DNA of 64,000 nt from Xanthobacteraceae bacterium (GTDB lineage: Bacteria > Pseudomonadota > Alphaproteobacteria > Rhizobiales > Xanthobacteraceae), in the NCBI GenBank assembly GCA_004297465.1, contig SCUB01000011.1, forward strand, positions 38,737 through 102,736. The letters are read 5' to 3'. The notes below the pieces were generated by a model that saw only the letters and a list, made by a program, of their open reading frames with translations, was not told the DNA's origin and searched no databases. The translations under genes were made by a program, and so were the position numbers. Positions 46,339 to 56,082 of the stretch are shown here, in pieces. Each line of letters begins with the position of its first letter. The stretch's first letter is position 1.

Positions 46339-49178
46339 TCGGCGGCCTCCGGCGTCTGGCCCGCGATGCGGCGCTGGGTGACGCCGCTGGCGCGGTCCTG
46401 CTCCTGCCATTGCGAGAGGCTGTTGGTGCGCCGCACCTCGACCGCCGTCACCTTGTATTCGGGGCAGCTGGTGGCCCAGTCGGAATAGTCGGTGGTGATG
46501 ACGTTGGCGCCGGTCACGGCGTGATGGAAGGTGGTGTAGACCACGCCCGGCTGCATTCGTTCCGACACCTCGGCGCGCAGCGAGATGTCGCCCGAGCGGC
46601 TCGACAGCGACACCAGGTCGCCGCTCCTGATGCCGCGGTTCTCGGCGTCGAACGGATGAATCTCGAGCACGTCCTCGTCGTGCCAGGCGACATTGGCGGT
46701 GCGCCGGGTCTGCGCGCCGACATTGTACTGCGACAGGATGCGCCCGGTGGTCAGGATCAGCGGGAAGCGCGGGCCGGTGCGCTCCTCGGTGGGAACGTAT
46801 TCGGTGATCATGAAGCGGCCCTTGCCGCGCACGAAGCGGTCGACATGCATGATCGGCGTGCCGAGCGGCGCGGCGTCGTTGCACGGCCACTGCACCGAGC
46901 CGAGTTCGTCGAGCCTGGCGTAGCTGACGCCGGCAAAGCCGGGGGTGAGATGCGCGATCTCGTCCATGATCTCGCTCTCGTGGCGGTACGTCATGGGATA
47001 GCCGAGCGCGGCGGACAGTTCCATCGTCACCTGCCACTCAGTCTTGCCCGCCATCGGCGCCATCACCTGCCGCACCCGGCTGATGCGCCGCTCGGCGTTG
47101 GTGAAGGTGCCGTCCTTTTCCAGAAACGACGTGCCGGGCAGGAACACGTGGGCATATTTCGCGGTTTCGTTGAGGAACAGGTCCTGCACCACGACGCATT
47201 CCATCGCCGTCAGGCCCGCGATGACGTGCTGGGTGTTGGGATCGGACTGCGCGATGTCCTCACCCTGAACATAAAGACCCTTGAACACGCCCTCGACGGC
47301 TTCGTCGAGCATGTTGGAAATGCGCAGGCCCGGCTCGGGGTCGAGCGGCACGCCCCACATCGCCTCGAAGGCCTGGCGCGTGGCGTCCTCGGAGACATGG
47401 CGGTAGCCGGACAGTTCGTGCGGGAACGAGCCCATGTCGCACGAGCCCTGCACGTTGTTCTGGCCGCGCAGCGGGTTGATGCCGACGCCGTCGCGGCCGA
47501 TGTTGCCGGTCGCCATGGCGAGGTTGGCCATGCCCATCACCATGGTCGAACCCTGGCTGTGTTCGGTGACGCCGAGGCCGTAATAGATGGCGGCGTTGGG
47601 CGCGCCGGCATAGAGCCGCGCCGCGGCGCGGATATCGGCGGCCGGCACGCCGGTGAACGGTTCCACCGCCTCGGGGGCGTTGCGCGGCTCGGCGATGAAT
47701 TTCGCCCATGCCTCGAAATCGGCCGCCTCGCAGCGTTCGCGCACATAGTCGCGGTCGATCAGTCCCTCGGTGACGATGACATGGGCGAAGGCGTTGATCA
47801 GCGCCACGTTGGTGCCCGGCTTGAGCTGGAGATGATAGTCGGCGCGGATATGGGGCGATTTGACCAGGTCGATGCGGCGCGGGTCGATCGCGATCAGCCG
47901 CGCGCCCTGGCGCAGCCGCTTCTTCAGCCGCGAGGCGAACACCGGATGACCGTCGGTCGGGTTGGCGCCGATCAGCAGGATGACGTCTGCCTTGTCGACC
48001 GATTTGAAGTCCTGGGTGCCGGCCGAGGTGCCGAGGGTGGTTTTCAGCCCGTAGCCGGTCGGCGAGTGGCAGACGCGGGCGCAGGTGTCGACGTTGTTGT
48101 TGCCGAACGCGGCGCGCACCAGCTTCTGGACGACGAACACCTCCTCGTTGGTGCAGCGCGATGAGGTGACGGCGCCGACCGCGGTGCGGCCGTAGCGGGT
48201 CTGGATGCGCTTGAACCCGTCCGCGGCGCGGTCGATCGCCTCCTGCCACGACACCTCGCGCCACGGATCGGTGATCTTGTCGCGGATCATCGGCTTGGTG
48301 ATGCGGTCCTTGTGGGTGGCGTAGCCCCAGGCGAAACGCCCCTTGACGCAGGAATGGCCTTCGTTGGCCTTGCCGTCCTTGTAGGGCACCATGCGCACGA
48401 CGCGGTCGCCCTGCATCTCGACCTTGAAGGCGCAGCCGACGCCGCAATAGGCGCAGGTGGTGATGGTGGCATGCTCGGGCTGGCCCTGCGCGATCACCGA
48501 ATTCTCGATCAGCGTCGCGGTCGGGCAGGCCTGCACGCAGGCGCCGCAGGAGACGCATTCCGAGCCGAGGAAGTCGGTGGCGCCGGCGGCGATGCGGCTC
48601 GCGAAGCCGCGCCCGGTGACGGTGAGCGCGAAGGTGCCTTGCACCTCCTCGCAGGCCCGCGCACAGCGGTTGCAGACGATGCACTTGGCCGGGTCGTAGG
48701 TGAAATAGGGGTTCGAGGTGTCCCTGGCGTCGGCGAAATGGTTGGCGCCGTCGAAACCGTAGCGCACCTCGCGCAGGCCCACGACGCCGGCCTGGGTCTG
48801 CAACTCGCAGTCGCCGTTGGCGGCGCAGGTCAGGCAGTCGAGCGGATGGTCGGAGATGGTGAGTTCCATCACGCCCTTGCGCAGTTCGGCCAGGCGCGGC
48901 GTCTGCGTGCGCACCACCATGCCGCTTTCGGCCGGCGTCGTGCAGGAGGCGGGCGTGCCGCGGCGGCCCTCGATCTCGACCAGGCACAGGCGGCAGGCGC
49001 CGAACGCCTCGAGGCTGTCGGTGGCGCACAGCTTGGGGATCTGCGTGCCGAGCCGCATCGCCGCCGCCATCACCGAGGTGCCCGCCGGCACCGTGACCGT
49101 CTGGCCGTCGATGGTCAGCGCCACGTCGCCGCCGACCCGGATCGGCGTGCCGTAATCGATTTCCTTGATCAGGCCCAT
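46335..49178 (-). CDS. fdsA: NAD-dependent formate dehydrogenase, molybdenum catalytic subunit
   Basis: A 947-residue cytoplasmic enzyme. The N terminus has a NuoG-like [2Fe-2S]/[4Fe-4S] region (CRLCLVEIEG, CLTCAANGDC), then two ferredoxin-type clusters (CIVCNRCARAC, CVSCGACVQACP), the FS0 site CAYCGVGC and the bis-MGD domain. The molybdenum ligand is Cys370 in RVCHSPT, with the conserved neighbour H371, so this is a cysteine and not a selenocysteine enzyme. Reaction: formate + NAD+ to CO2 + NADH. ATG 49178 follows GAGGATG. It needs FdhD for activation; fdhD is at 56921. Confidence 0.96.
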   Translation of the reverse strand: MGLIKEIDYGTPIRVGGDVALTIDGQTVTVPAGTSVMAAAMRLGTQIPKLCATDSLEAFGACRLCLVEIEGRRGTPASCTTPAESGMVVRTQTPRLAELRKGVMELTISDHPLDCLTCAANGDCELQTQAGVVGLREVRYGFDGANHFADARDTSNPYFTYDPAKCIVCNRCARACEEVQGTFALTVTGRGFASRIAAGATDFLGSECVSCGACVQACPTATLIENSVIAQGQPEHATITTCAYCGVGCAFKVEMQGDRVVRMVPYKDGKANEGHSCVKGRFAWGYATHKDRITKPMIRDKITDPWREVSWQEAIDRAADGFKRIQTRYGRTAVGAVTSSRCTNEEVFVVQKLVRAAFGNNNVDTCARVCHSPTGYGLKTTLGTSAGTQDFKSVDKADVILLIGANPTDGHPVFASRLKKRLRQGARLIAIDPRRIDLVKSPHIRADYHLQLKPGTNVALINAFAHVIVTEGLIDRDYVRERCEAADFEAWAKFIAEPRNAPEAVEPFTGVPAADIRAAARLYAGAPNAAIYYGLGVTEHSQGSTMVMGMANLAMATGNIGRDGVGINPLRGQNNVQGSCDMGSFPHELSGYRHVSEDATRQAFEAMWGVPLDPEPGLRISNMLDEAVEGVFKGLYVQGEDIAQSDPNTQHVIAGLTAMECVVVQDLFLNETAKYAHVFLPGTSFLEKDGTFTNAERRISRVRQVMAPMAGKTEWQVTMELSAALGYPMTYRHESEIMDEIAHLTPGFAGVSYARLDELGSVQWPCNDAAPLGTPIMHVDRFVRGKGRFMITEYVPTEERTGPRFPLILTTGRILSQYNVGAQTRRTANVAWHDEDVLEIHPFDAENRGIRSGDLVSLSSRSGDISLRAEVSERMQPGVVYTTFHHAVTGANVITTDYSDWATSCPEYKVTAVEVRRTNSLSQWQEQDRASGVTQRRIAGQTPEAAE

Positions 49179-49188
49179 GGCGTCATCC

Positions 49189-50754
49189 TCACTCGGCGGC
49201 GTTGGCGGCGGGCGCCGGGCGCCGGAAATCCTCGGCAAAGCCGCGCAGCGCGCTCATCACTGGCAGCGGCGTCAGTCCGCCCATCGCGCACAGCGACGCC
49301 TCGGTCATCAGGCGGTTGAGGTCGTCGAGCACGGCGAGGTTCCTGTCGCGCTCGTGGCCGGCGATGATGCGGTCCATCAGCTCGACGCCGCGCACCGAGC
49401 CGATGCGGCACGGCGTGCACTTGCCGCAGCTTTCGCGCGCGCAGAATTCGAACGCGAAGCGCGCCTGCCGCGCCATGTCGACGCTATCGTCGAACACCAC
49501 GATGCCGCCATGGCCGAGCATGGCCGAAATGGCGCCGAGCGCTTCGTAGTCGAGCGGCGTGTCGAGCTCGGCCGTGGTCAGGTAGGCGCCGAGCGGGCCG
49601 CCGACCTGCACCGCGCGCAATGGCCGTCCCGACCGTGTGCCGCCGCCGAAATCCTCGATCAGCGTGCGCAGCGAGGCGCCGAAGGCGAGCTCGATCAGCC
49701 CGCCGCGCCGGATGTTGCCGGCAAGCTGCACCGGCAGCGTGCCGCGCGAGCGGCCCATGCCGTAGTCGGCGTAAGCTTTGCCGCCATGAGCCATGATCCA
49801 CGGCACGGCGGCCAGCGACAGCACGTTGTTGACCACCGTTGGCATGCCGAACAGGCCGGCAATCGCCGGCAGCGGTGGCTTGGCGCGCACGATGCCGCGT
49901 TTGCCTTCGAGGCTTTCCAAGAGCGAGGTTTCCTCGCCGCAGATATAGGCGCCGGCGCCGAGCCGCACCTCGATGTCGAAGCGGTGCGCCGAGCCGAGCA
50001 CCGAAGGCCCGAGGATGCCGGCGTGCTCGGCGATCTCGATGGCGCTGGTCAGGGTGCGCAAGGCATGTGGATATTCGGAGCGGAGGTAGATGTAGCCCCT
50101 GGTCGCGCCGACGGCGAGGCCGGCGATCACCATGCCCTCGATGAGCAGGAACGGATCGCCTTCCATCAGCATGCGGTCGGCGAACGTGCCGCTGTCGCCC
50201 TCGTCGGCGTTGCAGACGATATATTTGCGCTCGGCGACTGCCTCGCGCACGGTCTGCCACTTGATGCCGGTGGGAAAGCCGGCGCCGCCGCGGCCGCGCA
50301 GGCCCGAGACGCGCACCTCCTCGACGATCGCGGCGCCGTCCAGTTCGAGCGCGCGCGCGAGGCCCTTGAATCCGCCGTGCTGGCGGTAGTCCCGCAGCGA
50401 CAGCGGATCGGTGACGCCGACGCGCGCGAAGGTCAGGCGCTGCTGGCGCTTGAGCCATTCCATCTGGTCGGTGGGACCATGCGCCAGCGCATGGGGCTTG
50501 CCGTCGAGGAAGCCGGCGTCGAACAGCGCGTCGACGTCGGAGGAGGTGACGGGGCCGTAGGCCATGCGGCCGGCCGCGGTCTCGACCTCGATGAGCGGTT
50601 CGAGCCACAGCATGCCGCGCGAGCCGTTGCGCACGATGTCGACGGCGAGGCCGCGGCGCGCCGCGGTCTCGGCGATCGCCTGCGCGACAGTCTCGGCGCC
50701 AACCGACAGCGCGGCGGCGTCACAGGGCACGAAGATACGGACCGGCGCGCTCAT
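49189..50754 (-). CDS. fdsB: formate dehydrogenase beta subunit (NuoF-like, FMN/NAD site)
   Basis: A 521-residue diaphorase subunit. A thioredoxin-like N-terminal [2Fe-2S]-type domain is followed by the NuoF domain with GLRGRGGAGFPTGIKW, the NADH/FMN site CNADEGDSGTFADR, GAYICGEETSLLESLEG and the cluster motif ESCGKCTPCRIG. It takes electrons from FdsA to NAD+. The start overlaps the fdsG stop by 4 bases. Confidence 0.95.
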   Translation of the reverse strand: MSAPVRIFVPCDAAALSVGAETVAQAIAETAARRGLAVDIVRNGSRGMLWLEPLIEVETAAGRMAYGPVTSSDVDALFDAGFLDGKPHALAHGPTDQMEWLKRQQRLTFARVGVTDPLSLRDYRQHGGFKGLARALELDGAAIVEEVRVSGLRGRGGAGFPTGIKWQTVREAVAERKYIVCNADEGDSGTFADRMLMEGDPFLLIEGMVIAGLAVGATRGYIYLRSEYPHALRTLTSAIEIAEHAGILGPSVLGSAHRFDIEVRLGAGAYICGEETSLLESLEGKRGIVRAKPPLPAIAGLFGMPTVVNNVLSLAAVPWIMAHGGKAYADYGMGRSRGTLPVQLAGNIRRGGLIELAFGASLRTLIEDFGGGTRSGRPLRAVQVGGPLGAYLTTAELDTPLDYEALGAISAMLGHGGIVVFDDSVDMARQARFAFEFCARESCGKCTPCRIGSVRGVELMDRIIAGHERDRNLAVLDDLNRLMTEASLCAMGGLTPLPVMSALRGFAEDFRRPAPAANAAE

Positions 50755-51239
50755 GCTCTGTCTCCCGCGCCGGCGCGGCAGCCGCACAACGCGCTCAGGC
50801 GCGTCTCGTCGAGTCGGCCAATCAGCTCGCCGTCGACCAGCGCCGACGGACCCAGCGCGCAATTGCCGAGGCAATACACGGTTTCCAGCGTCAGTTCGCC
50901 GTCGGCCGTGGTGGCGTCGAGGGCAAGGCCATGGCGCTGTTTGAGATGGGCGACGAGCCGCTCGCTGCCGACCGACTGGCAGGCTTCGGCGCGGCACAGC
51001 TTGATGACCTTGCGGCCGGGCGGTTCGCTGCGGAAGTCATGATAGAAAGTGACGGTGCCGTGGACTTCCGCGCGCGACAGGTTGAGGGCGTCGGCGATCA
51101 GCGGAATGGCTGCGGCGTCGATGTAGCCGAACTCGTCCTGCAGCGCGTGGAGGATCGGCAGCGTCGCGCCCTTGCGCGCCGCCAGCGGCGCGATGATGGC
51201 TTGCGCCGCGGCGATATCCCAGGGGGAATAAGGAACCAT
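50751..51239 (-). CDS. fdsG: formate dehydrogenase gamma subunit (NuoE-like)
   Basis: A 162-residue [2Fe-2S] protein with the NuoE helical start and four cysteines in CRAEACQSVG and YCLGNCALGPSA. It is the first gene of the leftward fdsGBAD operon. A possible -10 box TATAGT (minus strand, 51359-51364) lies 120 bp upstream, in the 223-bp gap to paaX, so the operon may have its own promoter. Confidence 0.93.
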   Translation of the reverse strand: MVPYSPWDIAAAQAIIAPLAARKGATLPILHALQDEFGYIDAAAIPLIADALNLSRAEVHGTVTFYHDFRSEPPGRKVIKLCRAEACQSVGSERLVAHLKQRHGLALDATTADGELTLETVYCLGNCALGPSALVDGELIGRLDETRLSALCGCRAGAGDRA

Positions 51240-51462
51240 CCGTCGTGTCTCTATCGGGGTTTGCCGGCCAGCGCATCAACGCCACCGCTGCCCTCGCAAT
51301 GGCACCGATCGCGGGGGCATGTCCATAGCGGCCTTCAAGCTGCTGCTCAAGGTCTGACACTATACCCCTTCGCCGGGATTTCGCAGCCCCAGTGGCGGGA
51401 TGGCCGCGGCCCCCGCAAGGCTTGATCGCAAGCAAGAGGGATTGCTTTTTGCCCTGCACAAA

Positions 51463-52422
51463 TCAGGGCGCGCTGGGTGCCCGTTCGCCGGATGGGCCAT
51501 ACAAGCCGCCGAACCGGCTGAAGTAGCTCGGATGCGCGTCGGGCGCGGTGCCTTCCGCCGTCTCCAGTTCCGCCAGGAGATGCTGTTCGGCGGGCTGTTC
51601 CACCAGCTTGTACAGGTTGCGGCACAGCTGCCGCGCCGCGGTGCCGGGCCAGTCGGCTTCGAGCAGTTCGTCGGGCAGCTTGGGATCGCGCAGCAGCACG
51701 CGCCGGAACGCGTGCATGAGCAGCGTGCGGATCGCAAAGCCGGTCTGCGGATCGGGCCGCCCGCCCCCGTTGAGCGCCTGCCAGACGGGACGGAAAATAT
51801 CGAGGAACTCGGCATAGCCGTGCGCCACGCGCTCGAGGTCCCACGAGGCGCGAAGCGTCTCGCGCACCGCTTCGGGCGCGACCCAGCTTTCGGTTTCGGC
51901 GCGCATCACCAGCACCTGCCGGCTGACGCCGGCATCGTAGATCGCCTGCCGCAGCGCCGCTTCGTCCGGCGAGGGATGAATGAGGATGCCGCTCGCCAGC
52001 TGGCCGAAGCCGAGCCAGCGCAGTTCGGCGCGCAGCGCGTCGCGTTTGTCCGGCTCGATTCCCGCATGCCCGATGCTCACCACGGTCCAGCGTCCGTCCC
52101 AGCTCTGCGCCGGCGGGAAATAGATGCGGACATGCGCGGCATCGCAGCGCCGCCAGCCGGATTCGGTGAGACGGTAATAGCTGCGCCGCCCGATCTGCTC
52201 GGCGCTCAGCCAGCCCTCCTTGGCCAGCCGGAAGATCGAGGTGCGCACGGCGCGTTCGTTGAGGCCGAGCGGTCCGGCGAGCCGGATCACGCTGCCGAGC
52301 CAGGCGCAGCCGCCATGGGCGCTGACCGAGTCGCCATAGATCGTGATGATCAGGGACTTGGCCTGCGGTTTCAGGCGGGTGACAATTTGCGGGACGAGGT
52401 CGTGGGGGCGGCGGGGAGCCAT
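51463..52422 (-). CDS. paaX: PaaX-family transcriptional repressor
   Basis: A 319-residue GntR-like regulator. The N-terminal winged helix contains PLGLNERAVRTSIFRLAKEGWL, and the C-terminal PaaX domain follows (SYYRLTESGWRRCDAAHVRIYF, DGRWTVVSIG). PaaX represses phenylacetate catabolic genes and is released by phenylacetyl-CoA. It is divergent from padBCD with about 250 bp between, the usual arrangement for an autoregulated repressor. The ATG at 52422 has AGAGGG upstream; GTG 52431 is the alternative. Confidence 0.92.
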   Translation of the reverse strand: MAPRRPHDLVPQIVTRLKPQAKSLIITIYGDSVSAHGGCAWLGSVIRLAGPLGLNERAVRTSIFRLAKEGWLSAEQIGRRSYYRLTESGWRRCDAAHVRIYFPPAQSWDGRWTVVSIGHAGIEPDKRDALRAELRWLGFGQLASGILIHPSPDEAALRQAIYDAGVSRQVLVMRAETESWVAPEAVRETLRASWDLERVAHGYAEFLDIFRPVWQALNGGGRPDPQTGFAIRTLLMHAFRRVLLRDPKLPDELLEADWPGTAARQLCRNLYKLVEQPAEQHLLAELETAEGTAPDAHPSYFSRFGGLYGPSGERAPSAP

Positions 52423-52471
52423 CGGCAGCACCCTCTGGTGTTCGCGTTTTTTGCAGAATGCCTTGAAGTGT

Positions 52472-52503
52472 TACAAAAAACATTGACAGGCAAATTTTTT
52501 GTA
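52472..52503. promoter_or_regulatory. inverted repeat and promoter between paaX and padB
   Basis: Arms TACAAAAAA (52472-52480) and TTTTTTGTA (52495-52503) are a perfect 9-bp inverted repeat with a 14-base spacer. The spacer holds TTGACA (52483-52488), and TACAAA at 52505-52510 gives a -10 at 16-bp distance. The surroundings (52460-52590) are strongly AT-rich. A repressor bound to the arms would cover the -35 box, so this is a good candidate operator for PaaX. A second palindrome, ATTTCCAA-A-TTGGGAAT, is at 52572-52588. Confidence 0.55.
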
Positions 52504-52669
52504 TTACAAATTTAGCCTAATGTACGTTCGTGTCAATAAATACTTGAAATAACAAAATAAAATTTTAGCGCATTTCCAAATTGGGAATGTAGAAACTACA
52601 ACAAGCTGTCGATGTTCTCGATTCTCTGTATCAGGAACAACCAGTCAGCGTTTGCCTAGGGAGAGGGCG

Positions 52670-55432
52670 ATGAGCAAGGCCGCAACCGGGACCGCCGGGG
52701 AGACCAAGTCCGTACCGACGCTGTGCTACAACTGCGTCGCCGGACCGGATTTCATGCGCGTGGTCGTCGAGGACGGCGTCGCCACGCGGGTCGAGCCCAA
52801 TCATACCGCGGCCGACATTCATCCGGGACGCGGGCGTCCGTGCGTGCGCGCCTACGGCCTGATCCAGAAGACCTACAATCCGCACCGCGTCCTGCAGCCC
52901 ATGAAGCGGACCAACCCGAAGAAGGGCCGCGACGAGTATCCCGGTTTCGTGCCGATCTCGTGGGACGAGGCGCTCGACACCATCGCCGCGCGCATGAACG
53001 AGATCCGCGCCAAGGGTCTGCTCGACGAGGCCGGCCTGCCGCGCGTCGCCGCCTCGTTCGGCCATGGCGGCACGCCGCGCAGCTACATGGGCTCGTTCCC
53101 CGCCTTCATGGCGTCGTGGGGTCCGATCGATTTCAGCTTCGGCTCGGGGCAGGGCGTCAAGTGCACCCATTCCGAGCATCTCTACGGCGAATACTGGCAC
53201 CGCGCCTTCACCGTCAGTCCCGACACCGTGCTGACGCGCTTCATCGTGTCGTTCGGTTCGAACTACGAGGTGACGGGGGGCGTGTGCGCGGTGCGCCGCC
53301 ACGCCGACGCGCGCATCCGCGGCGTCAAGCGCGTCCAGATCGAGCCGCACATGTCGGCCACCGCCGCCTGCTCGGCGGAATGGGTGCCGATCAAGCCGAA
53401 GACCGACGCCGCCTTCATGATGGCGATGATCCACGTGATGCTGCACGAAGTTCCGCGCGGCTCGCTCGATCTGCCGTTCCTGCGCGACCGCACCTCGTCG
53501 CCGTATCTGGTCGGGCCCAACGGCTACTACCTGCGCGACGCCGACAGCGGCAAGCCGCTGGTGTGGGACGAGAACAGCGGCCGCGCGGTCGCCCACGACA
53601 CGCCCGGCATCCGGCCGGCGCTGGAAGGCAATTTCACCGTGCCGGTGGCGGTCAGCCATCTCGCCGACCAGGAAGTGATGCGGCACGAGAACGCCGCCGC
53701 GCGCCCGGCCTTCGTCGCCACCGTCGAGGACATGAAGAAGTACTCGCCGGAATGGGCGAGCGAGATCTGCGGCGTGCCGCCGGCGGTGATCCGCCGCGTC
53801 GCCAACGAGTATGTGGAAAACGCCTGCGTCGGCCAGACCATCGAGATCGAGGGCCGCACGCTGCCGTTCCGCCCGGTCGCGGTGCTGCTCGGCAAGACCG
53901 TCAACAACGGCTGGGGCGCGTTCGAGTGCTGCTGGTCGCGCACCGTGCTGGCGACGCTGGTGGGCGCGCTCGAGGTGCCGGGCGGCACGCTCGGCACCAC
54001 GGTCCGCCTCAACAAGGGCCACGACAACCGCCTCGTCAGCGTCGTGCCGGGCGAGGACGGCTTCATGGTGTCCTCGCTCAATCCGACCAGCACGGCGGAC
54101 TGGAAGGCCAAGCCGACCGGCCGCAACGCGCACCGCACATTGGTGCCGATCGTCGGCAATTCGGCGTGGAGCCAGGCGCTGGGACCCGCGCATCTGCCGT
54201 GGCTGTTCATGGAGAAGTCGCCGGAGGAGTGGCCCAAGCAGCGCGCGCCGGAACTGTGGATCACGTTCCGCACCAATCCGGCGGTGGCGTTCTGGGACGC
54301 CGACAAGCTGACCCGCGCCATCGCCAGGATGCCGTTCGTGGTGGCGATCGCCTACACCTTCGACGAAACCAACCACATGGCGGACATCCTGCTGCCGGAT
54401 GCCGCCGACCTCGAAAGCACGCAAGTGGTGCCGATCGGCGGCACCAAGTTCGTCGAGCAGTTCTGGGAACACCAGGGCGTGGCGCTGCGTCAGAAGGCGG
54501 TCGAGCCGATGGGCGAGGCGCGCGACTTCACCTGGATCTCGACCGAACTGGCGCGCCGCACCGGGCTGATCGAGAAATACAATGCCGCGATCAATCGTGG
54601 CGCCATCGGCTCGTCGCTCAAGGGCGCGAATTACGACTTCTCGCTGCCCACCGACCAGGTCCACGACGCCGACACCATCTGGGACGCGGTGTGCAAGGCC
54701 TCGACGGCGGCGCTGACCGACGGCAAGGAGGTCAAGGACCTCGCCTGGATGAAGGAGAACGGCTACTTCGTGGTGCCGTTCAAGCGCGCCGACTGGTATC
54801 TCTATCCCAGCCTTGCCGACCAGAACCTGCGCTTCGAGCTGCCGTATCAGGAGCGCCTGATGCGGGTCGGCGAGGAACTCAAGCGCCGCCTGCATTCGCA
54901 GAACATCCACTGGTGGGACGAGCAGCTCAGCGAATACCAGGCGCTGCCGGAATGGCATGACGTGCCCGGCCGCTGGGTCAAGGCGGTCAAGGCCCAGGGC
55001 CTCAACCCGGACGACTATCCGCTGTGGGGCATCACCACCAAGACCATGATCTATTCGGCCGGCAACAATTCCGGCGTGCCGCTGATGCACGAGGTCGGCC
55101 AGAACATTCGCGGTCATGGCGGCATCATCATGAACGCCAATACCGCGGCCAGGCTCGGCATCGAACAGGACGACTGGATCGAGGTGCGCTCGATCGTCGA
55201 CACGACGCGCGGCCACGCCGTGCTGGTGCAGGGCTGCCAGCCCGACACCATCGTTATTCCGGGCCAGCATGAGCACTGGAAGACGCCGTTCGCCAAGGAT
55301 CTCAATTTCCCCTCGCTCAATACGGTAACGCAGATGTCGATGGAGCTGACCGATGCCACCGGCTCGGGCGCGGACGTTGTCCGCGTCTCGGTCCGCAAGG
55401 TCGATGGCCCGAAAGAGCGGAGGAGCGCATGA
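52670..55432 (+). CDS. padB: molybdopterin catalytic subunit, PadB-like (phenylacetyl-CoA:acceptor oxidoreductase type)
   Basis: A 920-residue DMSO-reductase-family protein without signal peptide. The N terminus has an FS0-like motif with C19, C22 and C58, but where the third cysteine is expected the sequence reads GPD (P26, D27). A possible molybdenum ligand is C165 in KCTHSEH. Later motifs include the bis-MGD segments HMADILLPDAADLEST and MHEVGQNIRGHGG. PadB-type enzymes oxidise phenylacetyl-CoA to phenylglyoxylate with quinone as acceptor. The assignment rests on subunit sizes, padC/padD partners and the divergent paaX; other C-H hydroxylating substrates are possible. GGGAGAGGG precedes ATG 52670. 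Confidence 0.72.
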   Translation: MSKAATGTAGETKSVPTLCYNCVAGPDFMRVVVEDGVATRVEPNHTAADIHPGRGRPCVRAYGLIQKTYNPHRVLQPMKRTNPKKGRDEYPGFVPISWDEALDTIAARMNEIRAKGLLDEAGLPRVAASFGHGGTPRSYMGSFPAFMASWGPIDFSFGSGQGVKCTHSEHLYGEYWHRAFTVSPDTVLTRFIVSFGSNYEVTGGVCAVRRHADARIRGVKRVQIEPHMSATAACSAEWVPIKPKTDAAFMMAMIHVMLHEVPRGSLDLPFLRDRTSSPYLVGPNGYYLRDADSGKPLVWDENSGRAVAHDTPGIRPALEGNFTVPVAVSHLADQEVMRHENAAARPAFVATVEDMKKYSPEWASEICGVPPAVIRRVANEYVENACVGQTIEIEGRTLPFRPVAVLLGKTVNNGWGAFECCWSRTVLATLVGALEVPGGTLGTTVRLNKGHDNRLVSVVPGEDGFMVSSLNPTSTADWKAKPTGRNAHRTLVPIVGNSAWSQALGPAHLPWLFMEKSPEEWPKQRAPELWITFRTNPAVAFWDADKLTRAIARMPFVVAIAYTFDETNHMADILLPDAADLESTQVVPIGGTKFVEQFWEHQGVALRQKAVEPMGEARDFTWISTELARRTGLIEKYNAAINRGAIGSSLKGANYDFSLPTDQVHDADTIWDAVCKASTAALTDGKEVKDLAWMKENGYFVVPFKRADWYLYPSLADQNLRFELPYQERLMRVGEELKRRLHSQNIHWWDEQLSEYQALPEWHDVPGRWVKAVKAQGLNPDDYPLWGITTKTMIYSAGNNSGVPLMHEVGQNIRGHGGIIMNANTAARLGIEQDDWIEVRSIVDTTRGHAVLVQGCQPDTIVIPGQHEHWKTPFAKDLNFPSLNTVTQMSMELTDATGSGADVVRVSVRKVDGPKERRSA

Positions 55433-56082
55433 CCCGCTATGCCATGGTCGCCGACCTGAGGCGCTGCGTCGGCTGTCAGGCCTGCACCGCCTCCTGCAAG
55501 GAAGCCAACGGCACGCCGCCCGGCGTGCAGTGGCGCCGCGTCGTCGACATCGAGGTCGGCGAATATCCCGACGTCAAGCGCGTGTTCGTGCCGACCGGCT
55601 GCCAGCACTGCGCCGATCCGCCGTGCATGCACGTGTGCCCCTCGACCGCGACGCGCCAGCGCGCCGACGGCATCGTCACCATCGACTATGATCTGTGCAT
55701 CGGCTGCGGCTACTGCGCCGTCGCCTGTCCCTACGAGGCGCGCTACAAGGTCGACACCGCCAGCTTCGCGTTCGGCGACGAGCCTTCGGCGTGTGAAGAG
55801 GTGCGCCACGATCCGAAGAAGATCGGCGTCGCCACCAAGTGCACGTTCTGCGTCGACCGCATCGACGCCGGGCGCGCCAAGGGGCTGGTGCCCGGAGTCG
55901 ATCCCGACGCGACGCCCGTCTGCGTCAACACCTGCATCTCCGGCGCGCTGGCGTTCGGCGACATCGAGGATCCCGACAGCAACGTTTCACGCCTGGTCAG
56001 GGAAAACAAATCGTTCCGCATGCACGAGGAAGTGGGCACCTCGCCCGGCTTCTATTATCTGTGGGACAAGGAGACGCCATGA
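55429..56082 (+). CDS. padC: 4x[4Fe-4S] ferredoxin subunit, PadC-like
   Basis: A 217-residue DmsB-type subunit with C13/16/19/23, C58/61/66/70 and C90/93/96/100 plus a fourth group (CTFC and CVNTC). It transfers electrons from PadB to the membrane subunit. The start overlaps the padB stop, and the stop overlaps the padD start, so the three are translationally coupled. It shares its plan and several motifs with the ferredoxin subunit at 631-1236. Confidence 0.85.
   Translation: MTRYAMVADLRRCVGCQACTASCKEANGTPPGVQWRRVVDIEVGEYPDVKRVFVPTGCQHCADPPCMHVCPSTATRQRADGIVTIDYDLCIGCGYCAVACPYEARYKVDTASFAFGDEPSACEEVRHDPKKIGVATKCTFCVDRIDAGRAKGLVPGVDPDATPVCVNTCISGALAFGDIEDPDSNVSRLVRENKSFRMHEEVGTSPGFYYLWDKETP

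Noticed and set aside
52631..55276. Open frame of 881 codons on the minus strand inside padB
   Set aside because: A GC-bias shadow; composition is His/Arg/Asp-rich and no family is recognisable, while the plus strand encodes a clear molybdoenzyme.
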